Of a DNA stretch of 64,000 nucleotides, positions 1-13,077 are shown in pieces; the first letter of the stretch is position 1, and the number at the start of each line of letters is the position of its first letter. The translations under genes were made by a program, and so were the position numbers. Source of the DNA: Blasia pusilla (taxonomy: Eukaryota; Marchantiophyta; Marchantiopsida; Blasiales). The notes beneath the pieces were generated by a model. That model was not told where the DNA came from. It saw only the letters and a list, made by a program, of their open reading frames with translations, and made no database searches. The stretch spans positions 15,252,001 to 15,316,000 of the forward strand of contig CM114274.1 in assembly GCA_050084515.1 (NCBI GenBank), given 5' to 3'.

Positions 1-1473
1 TTTACATCTCCATTCACATTAAGGTTGAGAAGTTCTAGGAGAATATCTTGGATTGTGGAGCCTCTGCATTACAAATCGACTTAGCACATGTCTACCACCA
101 GAAGCGTTCGTGATCAATGCAACAGGAGAGATGCTATGACCAATTGTGAATCATATTTCGTGTTTACGAAAACATGAATGATGACAATCCCACTTGTGAT
201 ATAAGGGCATGAGTCAAGATGGGCGATCAATCATGTGACACAAGGAACATGAGGCTAGAGGCCAAGGTGAACTTAGTGAGTCAAGAAGGGATGGGAACAA
301 TCATGAGGCCTACCCAAGTCATTTTGGGATCCAACCAGCTATTCGTAGAGTTGAGAGTCCCAATCCACGCTTGGTTTGATACTCCCAACTAGTCATGGGT
401 CTCGTAGTAAAGGATTGAAGGAGTTGTTGAGAGTCCCAATCCACGCACAAGATCATTAATTAGAATAGAGAGGGGGACTAGAAAACTTTGAAATGACCTC
501 TAAGGGGGACACTCTTCCTTGCTACTTGTTCACTACTCGGGAATGAGGAATTGATCACATTTCGTGTTTAGTTATGTTTCAAAGGGTGAGTTGGGATATT
601 GTTCAAGGCGCGTCTTGAGGATATTTGTCGTGCTCTAGCTTGAGTGAGCGATGGAGGCACATATGTCAAGGATTGGGGATGAGGCTCCCCAGAGAGATGA
701 TATGCATCTTGCAAGACTCGGAAACCAAACCCCTATAACTTCTTCTTCGACCCTTTATTGTGAGACCTATGACTAATTGGGTCTCAGAACCTAACCTAAG
801 TCTTCCAGTTGCAAAGCTTAAGACGAGGGTCTCTTCACAAGGCTAGCAAAGGGGAGTAGAGGAAAACCCCTACGTCGCTCAATCAACACATCATAGAACA
901 TCACTAAAATATTAGACCATCAATGTAACCCTTAGTACGAGAGATTCTCCCTCCCCTCATATCTTACTTTTTCACTTCTTTCCTTTAGACTTAGCATAAC
1001 ATCCCAAAATGTTTATAACCCACCTATGTCAGAGATTAACAACCTATCTTTAACACCATAATTTAGGTCATGACATTGGCTTCATGAAGAACTACTAAGG
1101 TCGGGATAATCTTGATTCAAAGTGGAGCATTTAAGGATAGATGTGAAATTAACAATTTGAAGTGGTAAGGCAACTAGAGGCGATTATTGGGAATCACTAC
1201 TCTAAATGTTGGTGGGGATTATATTATTGAAAAAGAGATCAATGAAGCAAGCTAAATCTTGGATGAAATGAACTGAAGTGATTGGTCATGTGATGAAGCT
1301 CCCGAAAAACCTTAATCTTTGAGATCTTTTAGAACGAGAGGAGAAATCGTTCGCACATATCGTAACTTAAGTTGTTTGAGAAAGGTTCTTGCCACTCAAC
1401 ATTGAGGAAAAAACCTAAATGTCAAGGTAATTTCTTTGCTGATACTAAATGAGAATAGTACTTAGTAATTTCT
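1..1473. other. Intergenic, no gene seen
   Basis: No open frame with recognisable protein content. A 21 bp motif beginning GTTGAGAGTCCC occurs twice (about 351 and 427). The text resembles decayed LTR-retrotransposon flank, and short stretches look similar to 32.7-33.2 kb, but I cannot place boundaries. Confidence 0.4.
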
Positions 1474-2205
1474 TCCCTTCTTCCTCCCTTTGGACCCATC
1501 CCTGTTTCTAGCACTATCCAACCAACATGAGGAGTCTATGGTCCAAGGCTATGATATGCACTACCCAATGATTACAACTTCTCTTTTGGACTTTCCTAAA
1601 ATTCCTAATGAGGCATCACTAGAGAGGTTTGTTAAGATGAGTAATCTAGATTCACTAATAAAGTTGCAAGATATTCAATTAGTTTCTTGGTTCCAATGTG
1701 AGTAGAGATAGATACTACACAATGCCTACCTTATTTCTTGCAAGAAAGATCATTTGTTGATGAGTTTGTGCATCATCTAGAAGTTATGCTAAAACTCTCG
1801 GTATGTCAAGCATTGACATTATGTTAGAGATTTCTCTTTCTTTCATGTAGTAATCTTTACAACCTATTTGTAACCATCCTAATTACAAGCCCAATTTCCC
1901 TCAATTCAAAATGAGTGGGGGCAAGAGTGAAAGCTGATGAGTTGGGTTTCTTTATGCATTTGGATTTAGTTAACTAGATTACATCCCTTCTTGGAGGCTT
2001 TAGTTGGATACAATAAAAAATCACATTTATTTTTGTACAATTGAGAATGGCTTGGTGGGTAGAAAGGAAGTGCAGAGAACTTTGGGGACTCTGTTTGATT
2101 GATAGGAAGGGTTGAATATAAGGAAGAGAGCAATAGAACTCAGTTGTAGCTAGAGCACACGTGGAAGATTTGCAAGATTGTATAGATGGCAATATACTTT
2201 AAGAT
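1474..2205 (+). pseudogene. UGT gene remnant (intron 3 and exon 4)
   Basis: DNA from about 1995 to 2200 aligns by eye with the last exon of the intact UGT at 7917-8148: both carry GGTGGGNAGAAAGGAAGTG followed by a matching GAGAGNAACT/GACTCTGTTT stretch and an AGAGAGCA(A/G)NAGA segment. The sequence just upstream (about 1930-1994) resembles the end of that gene's intron 3, and about 1480-1570 resembles an earlier part of the same intron, with unrelated DNA between. The exon has in-frame stops after the leucine/phenylalanine stretch and no PSPG exon is visible upstream. It is therefore a truncated paralog, not a gene. Confidence 0.7.
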
Positions 2206-2415
2206 GAAAAATATTATGGTCGTGAATTTTCAAGACAGTGATATGCAATCCATATTCTTTAAATAACAACACGTTCTCAAAAATTTCATTTTGTTGAAAT
2301 GCTTTACATGTGAGAAAGGTATGGTGGTGAGAAATTGAGGTTATTTATGCTTGACCTCATTCATATGATCCTTAAAGATTATACCCTCTTCTAAAATGTT
2401 TCTTGGGCTAATCTA

Positions 2416-2466
2416 AAATTTGAGATCTGACATTAAGTATGATACTTAATGTCGGATCTCAAAATT
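2416..2466. repeat. Inverted repeat, 24 bp arms
   Basis: Arms at 2416-2439 and 2443-2466 pair with about two mismatches around a 3 nt loop (TGA). The DNA is AT-rich and no gene is nearby. It could be the core of a decayed foldback element. Confidence 0.7.
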
Positions 2467-2468
2467 GT

Positions 2469-5369
2469 ACTGGCTATTCCACCTCGAGAAGCTAGTACAA
2501 TAAGATTTTTTTTTTGGCTTGTGATGGTGGTGTGTCTCCACCTCCTACACTTGCAGATTGGAATGCTTCCTTGGAAATGTCTTCTTTTGTAGGTCCCGTT
2601 AGATGCTTCAAAATCACCTCCAAGATTAAGACTAGTGTACGGCTACATACATTCTTTCACAACCTTTCAAGTTTTGCTGCAATAGTATGCTTTTTTGAGA
2701 CAAGAATTATGGTTGAATGTTGGATGGGTTTGTAGAATCCTCAAAATCTATATGTTCAATGAAAGCTCTTTACCTTACCTTAGCCTTGAGTGTTGAGTTT
2801 CTACCAGGAGAAATAACACTCTTCACATTTGGTGGAGGCTAATCAGAGGGCTTGAGATGTCGCAACTCGATTATGTAAGATGATAATTGTACGAAGAAGG
2901 TTCGATCAACTTTAATGGTATGAAGTGTGGGTTATTGACTTTGGAGAGCCCATGGAATGAATGAGTGAATGGATTGATTTCTTGTCCAACACAACCAAAG
3001 AGTTCCTACAAGCTCCTATGTTTCCATTAATGTTATATGGTAGTTTATAGCTGACACATTCTAGTGTTAAGAGTGTCATACTAAGAAATTTTTTCTTACT
3101 AGCCATGAAATCAATCACTTTGTGGGTAGAAGCTCGGAAGCTATAAGGGAACTCTAGTTTGATTGCAATTGGAAAGATAATGTTGTTCCCTCTCAAGCAT
3201 ATTTGAGCTATAATGTCTAGTTGAGAATCTGTCCTCCCTTTTTTTCCGCGAGAATTTTCATTTCTCAAAGTCCATATCAATTGGACCACATCTAAATCTA
3301 GTCGATGAATGATGAAGTTTCGTGGAGATCGATGACATGCACTCTATACTGCCTTTGAAATGGAATTTTGGAAAGCATCTATGAAAAGAGTGTTTACCAT
3401 TTGAGTGGATTTTGCATTCATGCATTTTCTTTTATCATACACTCTAGTCTAGTAGTCGAAATTTCCGCTAGAGAATTTTGTGTGGAGCTTGAGATTTCAG
3501 GTTATGGAGTCCACTCAACTAATGGTGTCACAAACTCTCTTGCCAACATGCAAAATGAGCTAGAGTAGCCAAACCATAGAGTCAGTTCTTCCAGGATCTT
3601 TTGACCAAAGAAATGATCAAGAGATGTTTGTGTTAGGATTTTACACAATTTTTTTTGCTTTTCCAAATATTTCCTTGATTTTTTCCTATAGTTTTAATTT
3701 TGGTTAGTTTTGCAAAATACGGTTGGAAGTTTACGATGGTTAGAAGTCTCCCACTTCAATTAGATTATCAATTAGTTCTTAACTATTCTTGTTAGTTTTG
3801 GTTGTCTACCCTTATTGTGTTGGCATGATGTGTTGCCCTACTCATAGTGTGCTGGCCTATGCATGGTGTGTTGGCCCTTCCACCTTGCCTTACGATGTGG
3901 TGGTTGCTTGTGCGGGCCCCTTTAAGGAAACTTTATAACTCTCTCTCTCTTTCCTAGTTTTTTGATTCATTTCTACTCCTGGCCTATAAGACTATGTGTC
4001 TTGAGATTAGTTGCTATGTACTTGAACCCATGCTGGTGCCTTGATCAACTTAGAAGGAATGTGCAATGATGTGGAGAAAACTCCAAGAATCAATCTACCA
4101 CATACTCCTCCATCTTGGTTTCAACCACCTCTCTTCAGCTCGCGTATTCTAATAAGGTGTTGTTGTACCAAACACCTTATTGTGTATTGTAAACTAGTTC
4201 TCCATGTGATTCGTTTCAGATTTGCACTTTCACGTTTATAAGTGATTTCCCTCCCGCACATGGTTTAGAGGAATATCATGTAGGGATATGCTATCTTTTT
4301 ATGCTTTTAAAGTTTGAAAAGTGAGATATTTGAGAAAAGTAGATTTTGTACATGCTTGAACTTCAAGGCAAGTGTTACCACCATGCCACATTTGCTGCCA
4401 TTGAATGGCATTATGGTTCTCAGGTTGATTCTCAATCTATATTTTCATCGGAGAGATTTATAAATACCTCTCTACTTGACATATGACAATCCGACAATAA
4501 AAAAATGTTTCCAACTCTACATGCATTGAGAAAATATTATTCATTTTACAAGCGCGTAAAATGTGCAACTTGGTTAGTCCAACTTGGCTGCACACTAGTC
4601 CCTTCTAATCATGGGGCCCGGACTGCAAGACGAAGCCGCCAATTCACCTTTGCAATTGCAAACAAGTTGAAAGACCTTGGTGGCTCACAAGCTTTGCGCA
4701 TGATAGTCATTGGGTTCTCTGAACAGATCACTCACAAGGAGAAGCGTGGATATGGAGTCCACTGATATGAGTATCCCCCTTCAGTCACAAAGCCCATTCT
4801 GGCTTCTATTGAGCTCATTGACATGAGTTTTTCCAGCCCTGCCATGCGTCCCTGATCGTTTGTTTGTTGAGACGGGTTCCCATGGTAGTGCCCATAGCTC
4901 GTACAGTAGTTGTTGCTGCAGATATGGGCTACAGTGGAATTTGGCAGAATGGTAGGATTCAATCATCTCTCCTTGAAAACTTATGAAATCTGTGGTGGAC
5001 AGGATATGAGCACACTCGTGCGAAAAGGGTTTTGTGTGAGAAATGTCACCGAGATGCTGACTCCTGATGTGCGAACGAGTTGAAGGGTCAATCATTGTTC
5101 TGAAGTGTGGGATTTCAGCCTTATCAGAGAAAAAAGTGGACCTGCGATGAGCTCGGAATGACTTTCCAATAAAGAACATAGGAATTCATTGAATAATCGC
5201 AGGGCATTTCCTTTATGGGTGGTGCCAGCACTCGGTGTCTGTAGTACATTACAAGTCGTTCGGAGCTCGACACTCCATCAAGAGAGAGAGGCACCTGATT
5301 CCGAGACGAAGACGCAAGTCCAACAGAAGGCAGGAATTGTGCTGCTGTAGCGATTTCTCTTCCACAGGG
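2469..5369. other. Intergenic stretch upstream of UGT
   Basis: No recognisable gene. The longest open frame (2912-3289, - strand, 125 codons) matches no family I know and has no obvious start context, so I do not call it. The interval must hold the promoter and 5' UTR of the UGT beginning at 5370, but I could not single out a convincing TATA box. Confidence 0.4.
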
Positions 5370-8148
5370 ATGGCCAACTTGGGAGAAGTAGTCCGGAACT
5401 CCGAAAGCAACTCCCAGGTCAATGTGCTTCTGATTCCCTTGCCATACATGAGTCATTTCATCTCCGCCTTGCACTTCGCCAAACAGCTGGCGAGCTATGG
5501 GCTCAGCATCACCATTCTCGGTTCAGAGGCCAATATACAGCGTGCCCATGAAATCGGACCTCACGTTGGGTTCACTGAAGGCTGGGAGGAGGCTTTGGGC
5601 ATTCGGTTTGTTAGTCTGAAACTGCCAGTGGGTCGTGGGCTTTCCACATCGAACACAGTATTGCAGGCAACCCGTGCAGCCTTCGAGCAGTACATCAGAA
5701 GAGAGCTGGAGTGTAATCGAAGACCCACATGTCTGATTACGGATGTATGGCTGGCAAAAATACAGGTATGAACGGAACAGTCCCTGTTTGAACGTGTGGA
5801 GCTGTTAGCGGTGTTGCAATTACTGTCTAAACTCTGAGCTCCGTGGAGCAATGGTTCCATCAGTGCCTGTAGTTGCAACGAGATGTGTGCGTGAGTTATT
5901 CTGTAGATTGTACAAGTTCGCTGGGCCATGGATGATGTTCTTCAGCATCTCAGAAGCATGTAGAAGGCGGAAATTCTAGAATGTGGAGCTGACTTTTAAG
6001 TCGCCACAGCTGTGCAAGCGCAGAACGTTGAGAAAGTTGCTATTGGTGAAGTAAAATGGGTGAACGTTGTGATGGCGTTGTATGACAGGAGAAGGGGAGG
6101 GAACTCAACATTCCTGCCTACAGTTTTAGCGTGTTCTCTGTGAGTTATCTATGTGTAATGATGTACCTCCGTCCACTTATTGCAGACGGCATTGTACAAA
6201 TTCCTACTCACCGTTCTTCAGAAGAGGCTAAGAAGTTTTTGAGCATTCCAGGTCTACCATTGACGCGCATATTTGACCTGCCCATGGGAGTCTTCCCAAC
6301 ATTCACTTCCGGGGCTAGAGAGATGGTGATGAACTTGTTCGAAACCAGGGCCATCATTGCCAACAGTTTTCAAGAGTTGGAACCTGAAGCTTTTCGGGGG
6401 TTGAACGAGCTACTGAATGCTGAACTGGCTCAAAATGGTAGAAAGGTTCGTAGAGATTCTTCCAATAGCTCCAGTGTCCATGCCTTTGTGGACCGGTTGT
6501 GATTTCATGGATTGTAGCATTGCATGGAGATCAAGCTTGAGATCAGATATCAGGTGGCTTGCATGGAAAGAAACTGGTGTTTGCTGTGCCGTCACACTTT
6601 TTGAGTTCATCCTTTCCTATCCAGCCCGGTTGTGCCTCACTCCTTCCGTCCCTCTTGGCTTGCCTGTGGGGAGGTTTTCCCATCTCTGATTCATTGTGTG
6701 GATGCTATTCTCTCACTTCGGATGCAGGTTTAGAATTTGCTAACTTTGTGTACTGGAAGAAGTTTACCTGGCATTGCAATTGGAGATGAGATCCAGATGC
6801 TTGTAGTTAAGATGGGTTGGTGTGTGTTATGTTGTGGAATTACTTCCTCCATTCTGACGCAATTTGGAGCTTTCTAGCACCTTGTTGTTTAGATGGGTTG
6901 GTGTGTATTATGTTGTGGGATGCTACTTACTCCATCCTGATGCAGGTGTGGAATTTTGTAGCTCTGCCTACTTGAAGAAGTTTGCCTGCCATTGCAATGG
7001 GAGACGTTACCCAGATGCTTGTTGTTAAGATGGGTTGCTGTGTTGTGGGATGCAGGTACCAGCCATTTGGGCAGTAGGTCCCACTTTCAATCTTGGTAAT
7101 CCCAGTAATGGGCTGAAGGGGTCAACTGGAGGTGTGGAGACACGTCCGTGTATGGAATGGCTGGATTCCCAACAGCCTGCTTCAGTTCTGTATGTCGCAT
7201 TTGGAAACGATGTCAACTTATCGCGAGATCAAATGTATGAGTTGGCTTTGGGACTTGAAGCCAGTGAGCAGCCTTTCTTATGTGTCCTGCATCCTGCCAT
7301 GGTTGGTGTAGGTGAGGATACGGAAGATGTATCCTCAGTCTTGCCTGCAGGTTTCATTTCACGAAATAAGCAGAAAGGAATGGTCGTCCAAGGTTGGCTT
7401 CCCCAGTTGAAAGTGTTGGCTCATCCATCAACTGGTGGCTTCCTCACTCATTGTGGTTACAATTCGATGTTGGAGAGTTTGTGCAATGGAGTGCCCATGC
7501 TCACCTGGCCTGTGCAAGCCGAACAATTTCTGAATGCCAGGTCTGTTTCCTCGTCCATCTTTCTGGTCTCTTCTGTTTTATGCTGTGGGTTTTAGCATAA
7601 AACCCAAAATCCATAAAACACTCTATGCTCTGCACTCACACTACACGAGATTGAGAAGACTCTCTCATATGAGAGAGTCTCCATCATCTCATATGTTACC
7701 TGATTCACTTCATTTCTCTAGAGTCATCCCATTCTCTAGCACCGTCCAATGAAGGCGTGATGTCTGTGGTTCCAAGACAATGACAAGCTCTACTTAATGA
7801 GAAAAATCTCTCTCTAACTAAATGAATGAGAAGTGGGTGAAGATTTCACTTGGTTTCTTTCTGCACTTGGACTGGGCCACTCCCATATAATAAGAATATC
7901 ACATCTTTTCCTGCAGGTTTCTGTTGGATGGAGCAAAAATTGCTTTGGGCTTTTGCAAGGGTGAGGATGGGTTGGTGGGCAGAAAGGAAGTGGAGAGAAG
8001 TGTGAGGACTCTGTTTTCGAGTGAGGAAGGGTTGGCCATGAGGCAGAGAGCAGCAGAGCTGAAAGGTGCAGCCAGAGCAGCTGTTGGAGAGAATGGCCGG
8101 TCGATGAAGAATATGGAGGCGCTGGTGGAAGACATTAAAAGTGAGTAG
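5370..8148 (+). CDS. Family-1 UDP-glycosyltransferase, four exons, 489 aa
   Basis: Predicted to transfer sugar from a UDP-sugar to a small acceptor in the cytosol; the acceptor is unknown. Exons are 5370-5765, 6089-6445, 7056-7540 and 7917-8148, with GT-AG introns in phases 0, 0 and 2; joined they give 490 codons including the stop. Residues about 17-132 form the acceptor-binding half, with the catalytic histidine in LPYMSH (His29) and its partner aspartate in ITDVW (Asp125). The PSPG box is exactly 44 residues (365-408), from WLPQ to AEQ. Its last residue is Gln, usually linked to UDP-glucose use. The normal HCGW is HCGY here (Tyr386). The ATG at 5370 is chosen because upstream in-frame codons encode a basic, non-homologous stretch and the paralog starts at the equivalent place. 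Length is normal for the family. Exon boundaries are inferred, not transcript-backed. Confidence 0.9.
6721..7055 (+). repeat. Tandem duplication inside UGT intron 2 with repeated 3' splice sites
   Basis: A unit containing TACTGGAAGAAGTTTACCTG, a GCATTGCAAT stretch and GTTAAGATGGGTTG recurs two to three times. Each copy is associated with GATGCAG|GT (ends at 6727, 6943 and 7055). Only the last joins to the coding phase of exon 3. Confidence 0.75.
7586..7680. repeat. Two palindromes in UGT intron 3
   Basis: 7586-7606 is a 9 bp stem with a GCA loop (TGGGTTTTA / TAAAACCCA). 7657-7680 is a perfect 24 bp palindrome centred on CATATG. Both lie between exons 3 and 4 of the UGT. Confidence 0.8.
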
Positions 8149-9780
8149 ACAACACACAAACGGAAGATGAGGAACATTTTAGAGATCATGTTTCAGTTGT
8201 GCTTACTATTCAAAACAGCGACATGAAGTAAAATTTCTTGTAGTATTGACTTGACACTTTGATAATTGCCATCAGTTCTTCTACTATCTTCCTCACACAT
8301 AGTCCTGCTACACCTTGGCATGTGCAGGTCTTGTAGCTCAACCAGTGTGATGGCTGCTTTCAGGATTCAGTTGTGCATTCTATTCAAAACAGTACATGAG
8401 GTCCAATTTCTTCTCCTGATTTGACAGTTTCATAATTGCCATCAGTCCCTGCTTCACGTTGGCATGTGCAAGTCTTGTAACTCTACCAATGTGATGATGG
8501 TTTCATGTAGGATCATGGATTTGAAGTGAACCCAAGGTCCTCTCTTGGGGGCTGACAAGGTGGATCAGGCCATCTCCAAGGACTTGAGTGTTGGAGTCCT
8601 GCCAAGGGGTTAGGATCAGCAGGACCCAAATACTGGTAGTTGTCCTGCTGAATTGGTGTGTGAGAAATCAGCATGTAGACAAGCTCATAAGCTTTGACTT
8701 TCTCCAATTTACGAGTTGGTGTAGACGGGGTGACCTTGTGTTTGGTGGCTCATGCAGACTAGGATTGAGAATAGGATGAGCAGCACCCAAATGGTGGAAG
8801 TTGTCATTTTGAGTTGGTGTGAGGATTCAGCATTCAGACATGCTAATAAATAGTCGCTGTTACCAATTAAATCGGTATGCAATAATTATTTTGGTGGCCC
8901 AAATTGAGCTTTCTATAAACTTAGACATGCCATGTAGAAGGTGGATATTGTTATGGATAAAGTATTTCATCCATGGGGATCTTGCAGGCCCTACCATGAG
9001 ATGATAGTTTCCTACAAATCAAACCTTAGCTATTCTTGTGTACATGCATGTTCATACCCAATCTTTCAATTCCAACATGGTTTGAGAGATTGGTTTGGAA
9101 CAGCAATATGGACTGCGCTAGTGAAGAGTCTTCATGTTTCTTAGCCATAATAAAGTTAGTTAGCACAATGATGCTTTGTGCTAGAATCTGATGTGGCCAT
9201 TTGCTCTCCTCTTCCTTGAAGTTCTTGCAAAACCATATGAATTGCTTGTGCCCAATCAGATTGTTGAAGATTCTTCTTCTTGACTTGTCTCCCCATGATT
9301 TTTCTTTTGTTTTTTTTGTGGGGGTGCCTTGGAGGTTGCTCAATGGTGTGTTGAGTAATGGAAAAGGGTTAAGTTGGCCTTCCTCGTGCTCATCCTTCAA
9401 GACTCCAAACTCCGGCACAGATTCCTTGCAACCAACTTTGCCCAAAGAAATAAAAGAATCCATGAATATGAGATGGACATCAAAAACTGTTGTGAATGTA
9501 GGTAGCAAGCACTAGGGCTTCTTCAAACATATTTTTTTTATTCACATAAGTTAAAGAAAGTATTATAGTATTTATTTAGGAGTACTCTCAAGCCTAAATA
9601 GATAATTGCCATGCGCATACGCATGATTGCATAATATATATCAGTCGTCGGAAAATAATATGACACGCACGATGTCATTATTTCATGTCATCCAAACATC
9701 GGGATGAAAAGTACCAAAACATTTCAAATTAAATCAAATAGATCTCGCACAATTCTTCCATAGTGCATACAAATCTCTCT
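8149..9780. repeat. UGT 3' flank with two local direct duplications
   Basis: About 8192-8365 and 8366-8510 are diverged tandem copies (shared TTCAGTTGTGC, ATAATTGCCATCAGT and TTGGCATGTGCA). About 8608-8690 and 8763-8850 are a second pair (shared AGCACCCAAAT/AGGACCCAAAT and GTTGTC). A 160-codon open frame on the - strand (9026-9508) has no family resemblance I can name and may be chance. Confidence 0.6.
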
Positions 9781-10166
9781 GTCTTATGTCAAACCAAATC
9801 CATTCTTCTAATGAAAGGTTTGGGAGATAAGTCAAGAAGACAAATAAATAAAGAGGATCATAATTTCGATGCCTTATACCAAGAAATTTAACAAAGAGAG
9901 AATGAGTTCTCAAGCTCTCTCTCTTGGAATTATAATTCCTTCCCTCTCCTAAGCTCTCTTCACGGTAATTTATGTCTTATGTCAAACCAAACCCATTCTT
10001 CTAATGAAAGGTTTGGGAGATAAGTCAAGAAGACGAATAAATAAAGAGGATCATAGCTCCGATGCCTTATGCCAAGAAATTTAACAAAGAGAGAATGAGC
10101 TCTCAAGCTCTCTCTCTTGGAAGTATAGTCCCTTCCCTCTCCTAAGCTCTCTTCACGGTAATCTAT
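9781..10166. repeat. Tandem duplication, about 193 bp x 2
   Basis: Two adjacent copies starting at GTCTTATGTCAAACCAAA and ending at TCTCTTCACGGTAAT, differing at only a few sites, imply a fairly recent duplication. No coding content is seen. Confidence 0.85.
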
Positions 10167-12706
10167 GTTCGAATGTCACCTCCTTGGCTATTGACCTCAT
10201 GTAATGGGTCAAGAATCACTTCCCAAAGTGGAAAGTCAGCTATATAAAAAATGATAACTTATCTGAAATAGTAAGTTCCTCTATATGATTCCAAATGAGC
10301 CGAAACAATGAGAAAACCTGCTCTCTCATGTTACCTCAGTAGGTCATTCTCAACCTCTTGAGGTTATCCTACAGTACGTGCGAAGGATATCTACTAGATC
10401 TCGTCAATCTATCCTAAAATACGTGACAACTCCAAGTACAAATTTGGTCTTGCTTAGATGGGTGCTAAGTGAGACTAGTCTAATCCAATTTAATCTAATC
10501 TAATGTAATGTAATGGGGGTATTTTTTGTTGGATGTTTTGGGTAGACGTGGACTATCTGGATTTACTAATGGAGGAGCTTAAAAGTAAACAAGATTCTTT
10601 TCGCTAAATATCTGTTAAGTAAGGTCTTGTCTAGTCTAATCTAATATTTCATTGGACATTTTTGTTGGAGCTTTTGGGTAGATGTGGACCATATAGACCT
10701 CATTTAGAGCTAACCTCCAAACAAAAAATAAGACCTCTCGACTTAAAGGTCCTCCATTAGTTAATCCAATTATAAATATAAGGATTCGTATTTTTATTTT
10801 CCCTCCCCATATTTTTATAGTTTCCTCTATGCTCATATTATTTTATACATAACATGCATTTTCTTTGGTGGCAACGAGTTTTAGGCGTTAAACACTAAGA
10901 AATGAATGAGCACAAAAACAAATTAGGGGGCTAAACTAGGTAATTTCAACTTTTTGGAGTAAAATTCTTACTAGAACCTTTTATGGAGGAAGAGGCCGCT
11001 AAGTCCAAATCTCGAACCTGTGTGAGCTTGTGCGTTTTAATTTCCTAGCTGATTTCCTTTGGTGATGAACTTTCTATGCCTCTTTAAATGAGGTAACCAA
11101 TATTAATAAATATGATAATGTGGAAGCTAAGTTGGTGTATTCTAATCAGAATTCCAAGAATGTATACACAAAAAGGTGGGATTCACAAAAACTTGTCTAA
11201 AATATTAACATGAGCAAACTCGTTTTAAGAAGAATAAATTTGTGCAACTTACTAAGAAATAAAAGTGAAAATTCTTTGGGGACAAGCCAATTTTGCATTG
11301 AGTTCTTTGGTTGTGCCCAAGCCTTAACAACCCTCAAAATATGCCCACTTTAAAATCAAAAGAATGGAAAGTTTAAGGGCACCATAAGTCTAGACCCATA
11401 AAGAGATATATATGATGGGCCCATAATAAGGTCCTTTCGATAAAATCAATTCCTTCCATATGAGTCTTGAGTGCACATAAGGAATATGTCATATGATTGT
11501 ATCATGAATGGATAACTACATAAATTATAATTCATAGTGGAGTGATTGAGCAAGTGAGCTTAAGGGATCAATATTGGACAGCAAGCTTGGACAGCCCGTG
11601 CCATGCACGAGAGTGAAGGGACTATTCATGTTGGACACAAAATATTTTTCTTGTTGCCCGTAGAGGAAGAAACATTTTTTTACTGCTCGATGACCATAAG
11701 TTAAGCAAATACGTGTTTGCAAATCAAGAAGTCACTCTCCAATAATAATATAGATGTTCTTTTTCTTCTCATAGGTCTTATATTTGACTTATGTGAAGAT
11801 TAATAATTAGTGAAGGTTAATCTCCATGTCATCCTTTTTCTCGTCCTCATGGGTTTGTATATATAATGAAATGGATTTGATCAAACTTCACTTTGTAAAT
11901 CCCAAGAGAGTATAATACATAATTCCATGATTGAGAAGAGGCAATAAGAGCCTAGATTTTCCAACCTAAGTGGATCATTTTCCAACCAAATCGAAGGCTC
12001 AATATGTTTTCTAAAATCTTCACATTTTTATTAAATCTTAGAGATGAGCTTCCTTTTTACGGTATTTTTTCAGAAATTTTCAAACAATTTGCTACTACTC
12101 AAATATTTTACAATAAGTTTACAAAGAATAGAAATTCTTACATTTATAGAGGAGGCGATGATTCTTGTTGTCTTGTGAGATTGTTGTATTAAATATAAAT
12201 AGTAAGGTGCCCCTATTAAGAGAGATTATGGGATGCATCGTCCCTCTTTAATGACCTAGAGCCAAATTTTTTAAAACTAAAATAGATCACTAATCTCTTA
12301 ATGTATTTTTCGGACAATTTTTGAATATGTTTCAAAGCCAGGTGAAACATCCAAAAACTCAATCCTCCTACTAGTATATAGATGTGGAGTTTCTATACTC
12401 TTGGACTCCATTTACTACTTGCTAATCTTGAGCTTTTTGACTTTGACTATAGTAAGTCTTGGTCAACTTCCAATAAAATGTTCACGTGTTTTGAAATTTA
12501 TGGACGTGTCTAGCCTAGTAAAGATCATAGTCAAGATCTTGGAGCAAGAGAAGTATATAGAACACTACGAATTGAATTATTGAGTTGTGGAGCTAATGTG
12601 GGGTCCACAATGGGGAGGACATGGTGGACAACCACTTAGTGGATTAGATCGTCTTTGTTGTTTTTTTGTAAACTAATCCTTAAACAATGCTTAACTATCT
12701 AATAAG
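10167..12706. other. AT-rich intergenic, no gene seen
   Basis: No open frame above about 70 codons carries a recognisable motif. Short repeats of CTAATCTAATGTAATG type occur near 10480-10520 and 10630. Nothing else is supported. Confidence 0.5.
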
Positions 12707-12862
12707 ACTAAGGGATTTTCTTACTCTAGAGTCTAGAGTAAGAAAATCCCTTAGTTTTATTTTGGACTAATGGACTAGTTGATTTATTTTGGACTAATGG
12801 ACTAGTTGGATTGACTAATGGAGTAAGAAAATCCCTTGTCCATTAGTCAATCCAACTAGTCC
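12707..12862. repeat. Compound foldback (MITE-like) structure
   Basis: Two nested inverted repeats. 12710-12752 is near-perfect, with AAGGGATTTTCTTACTCTAGA meeting its complement. Arms 12799-12822 and 12839-12862 are a perfect 24 bp pair around a 16 nt loop. Words from the first hairpin (GTAAGAAAATCCCTT) recur in the loop of the second, and GGACTAATGGACTAGTTG is duplicated between them. No transposase is present, so this would be non-autonomous. Confidence 0.75.
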
Positions 12863-13032
12863 AAGTCAGTCCAAAATGGGTGTCTCTGTGTTTCATATGC
12901 AATAAGGTGTTTCATAAGAAAAAAAAGTGATCTATATTTTTGTTAGACAATAGTGTTGTTGAAATGGTTCCTAGTGTCGATGAAGATAGATTTTATTGAT
13001 TTGCCCTTTTTTTCTTCCCTATGGTTGTGGCT

Positions 13033-13077
13033 TGGAATTCCTCCCCTCTCTTTCCATCATAGAGGGGAGGAATTCCA
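13033..13077. repeat. Perfect 17 bp inverted repeat
   Basis: TGGAATTCCTCCCCTCT at 13033-13049 is the exact complement of 13061-13077, with an 11 nt loop. Confidence 0.85.

Noticed and set aside
5907-5970. Possible extra UGT exon (KFAGPWMMFFSISEAC) in intron 1
   Set aside because: It resembles UGT text loosely, but skipping from 5765 to 6089 already gives an uninterrupted match in length and phase with the paralog, and the candidate runs into a stop without a good donor.
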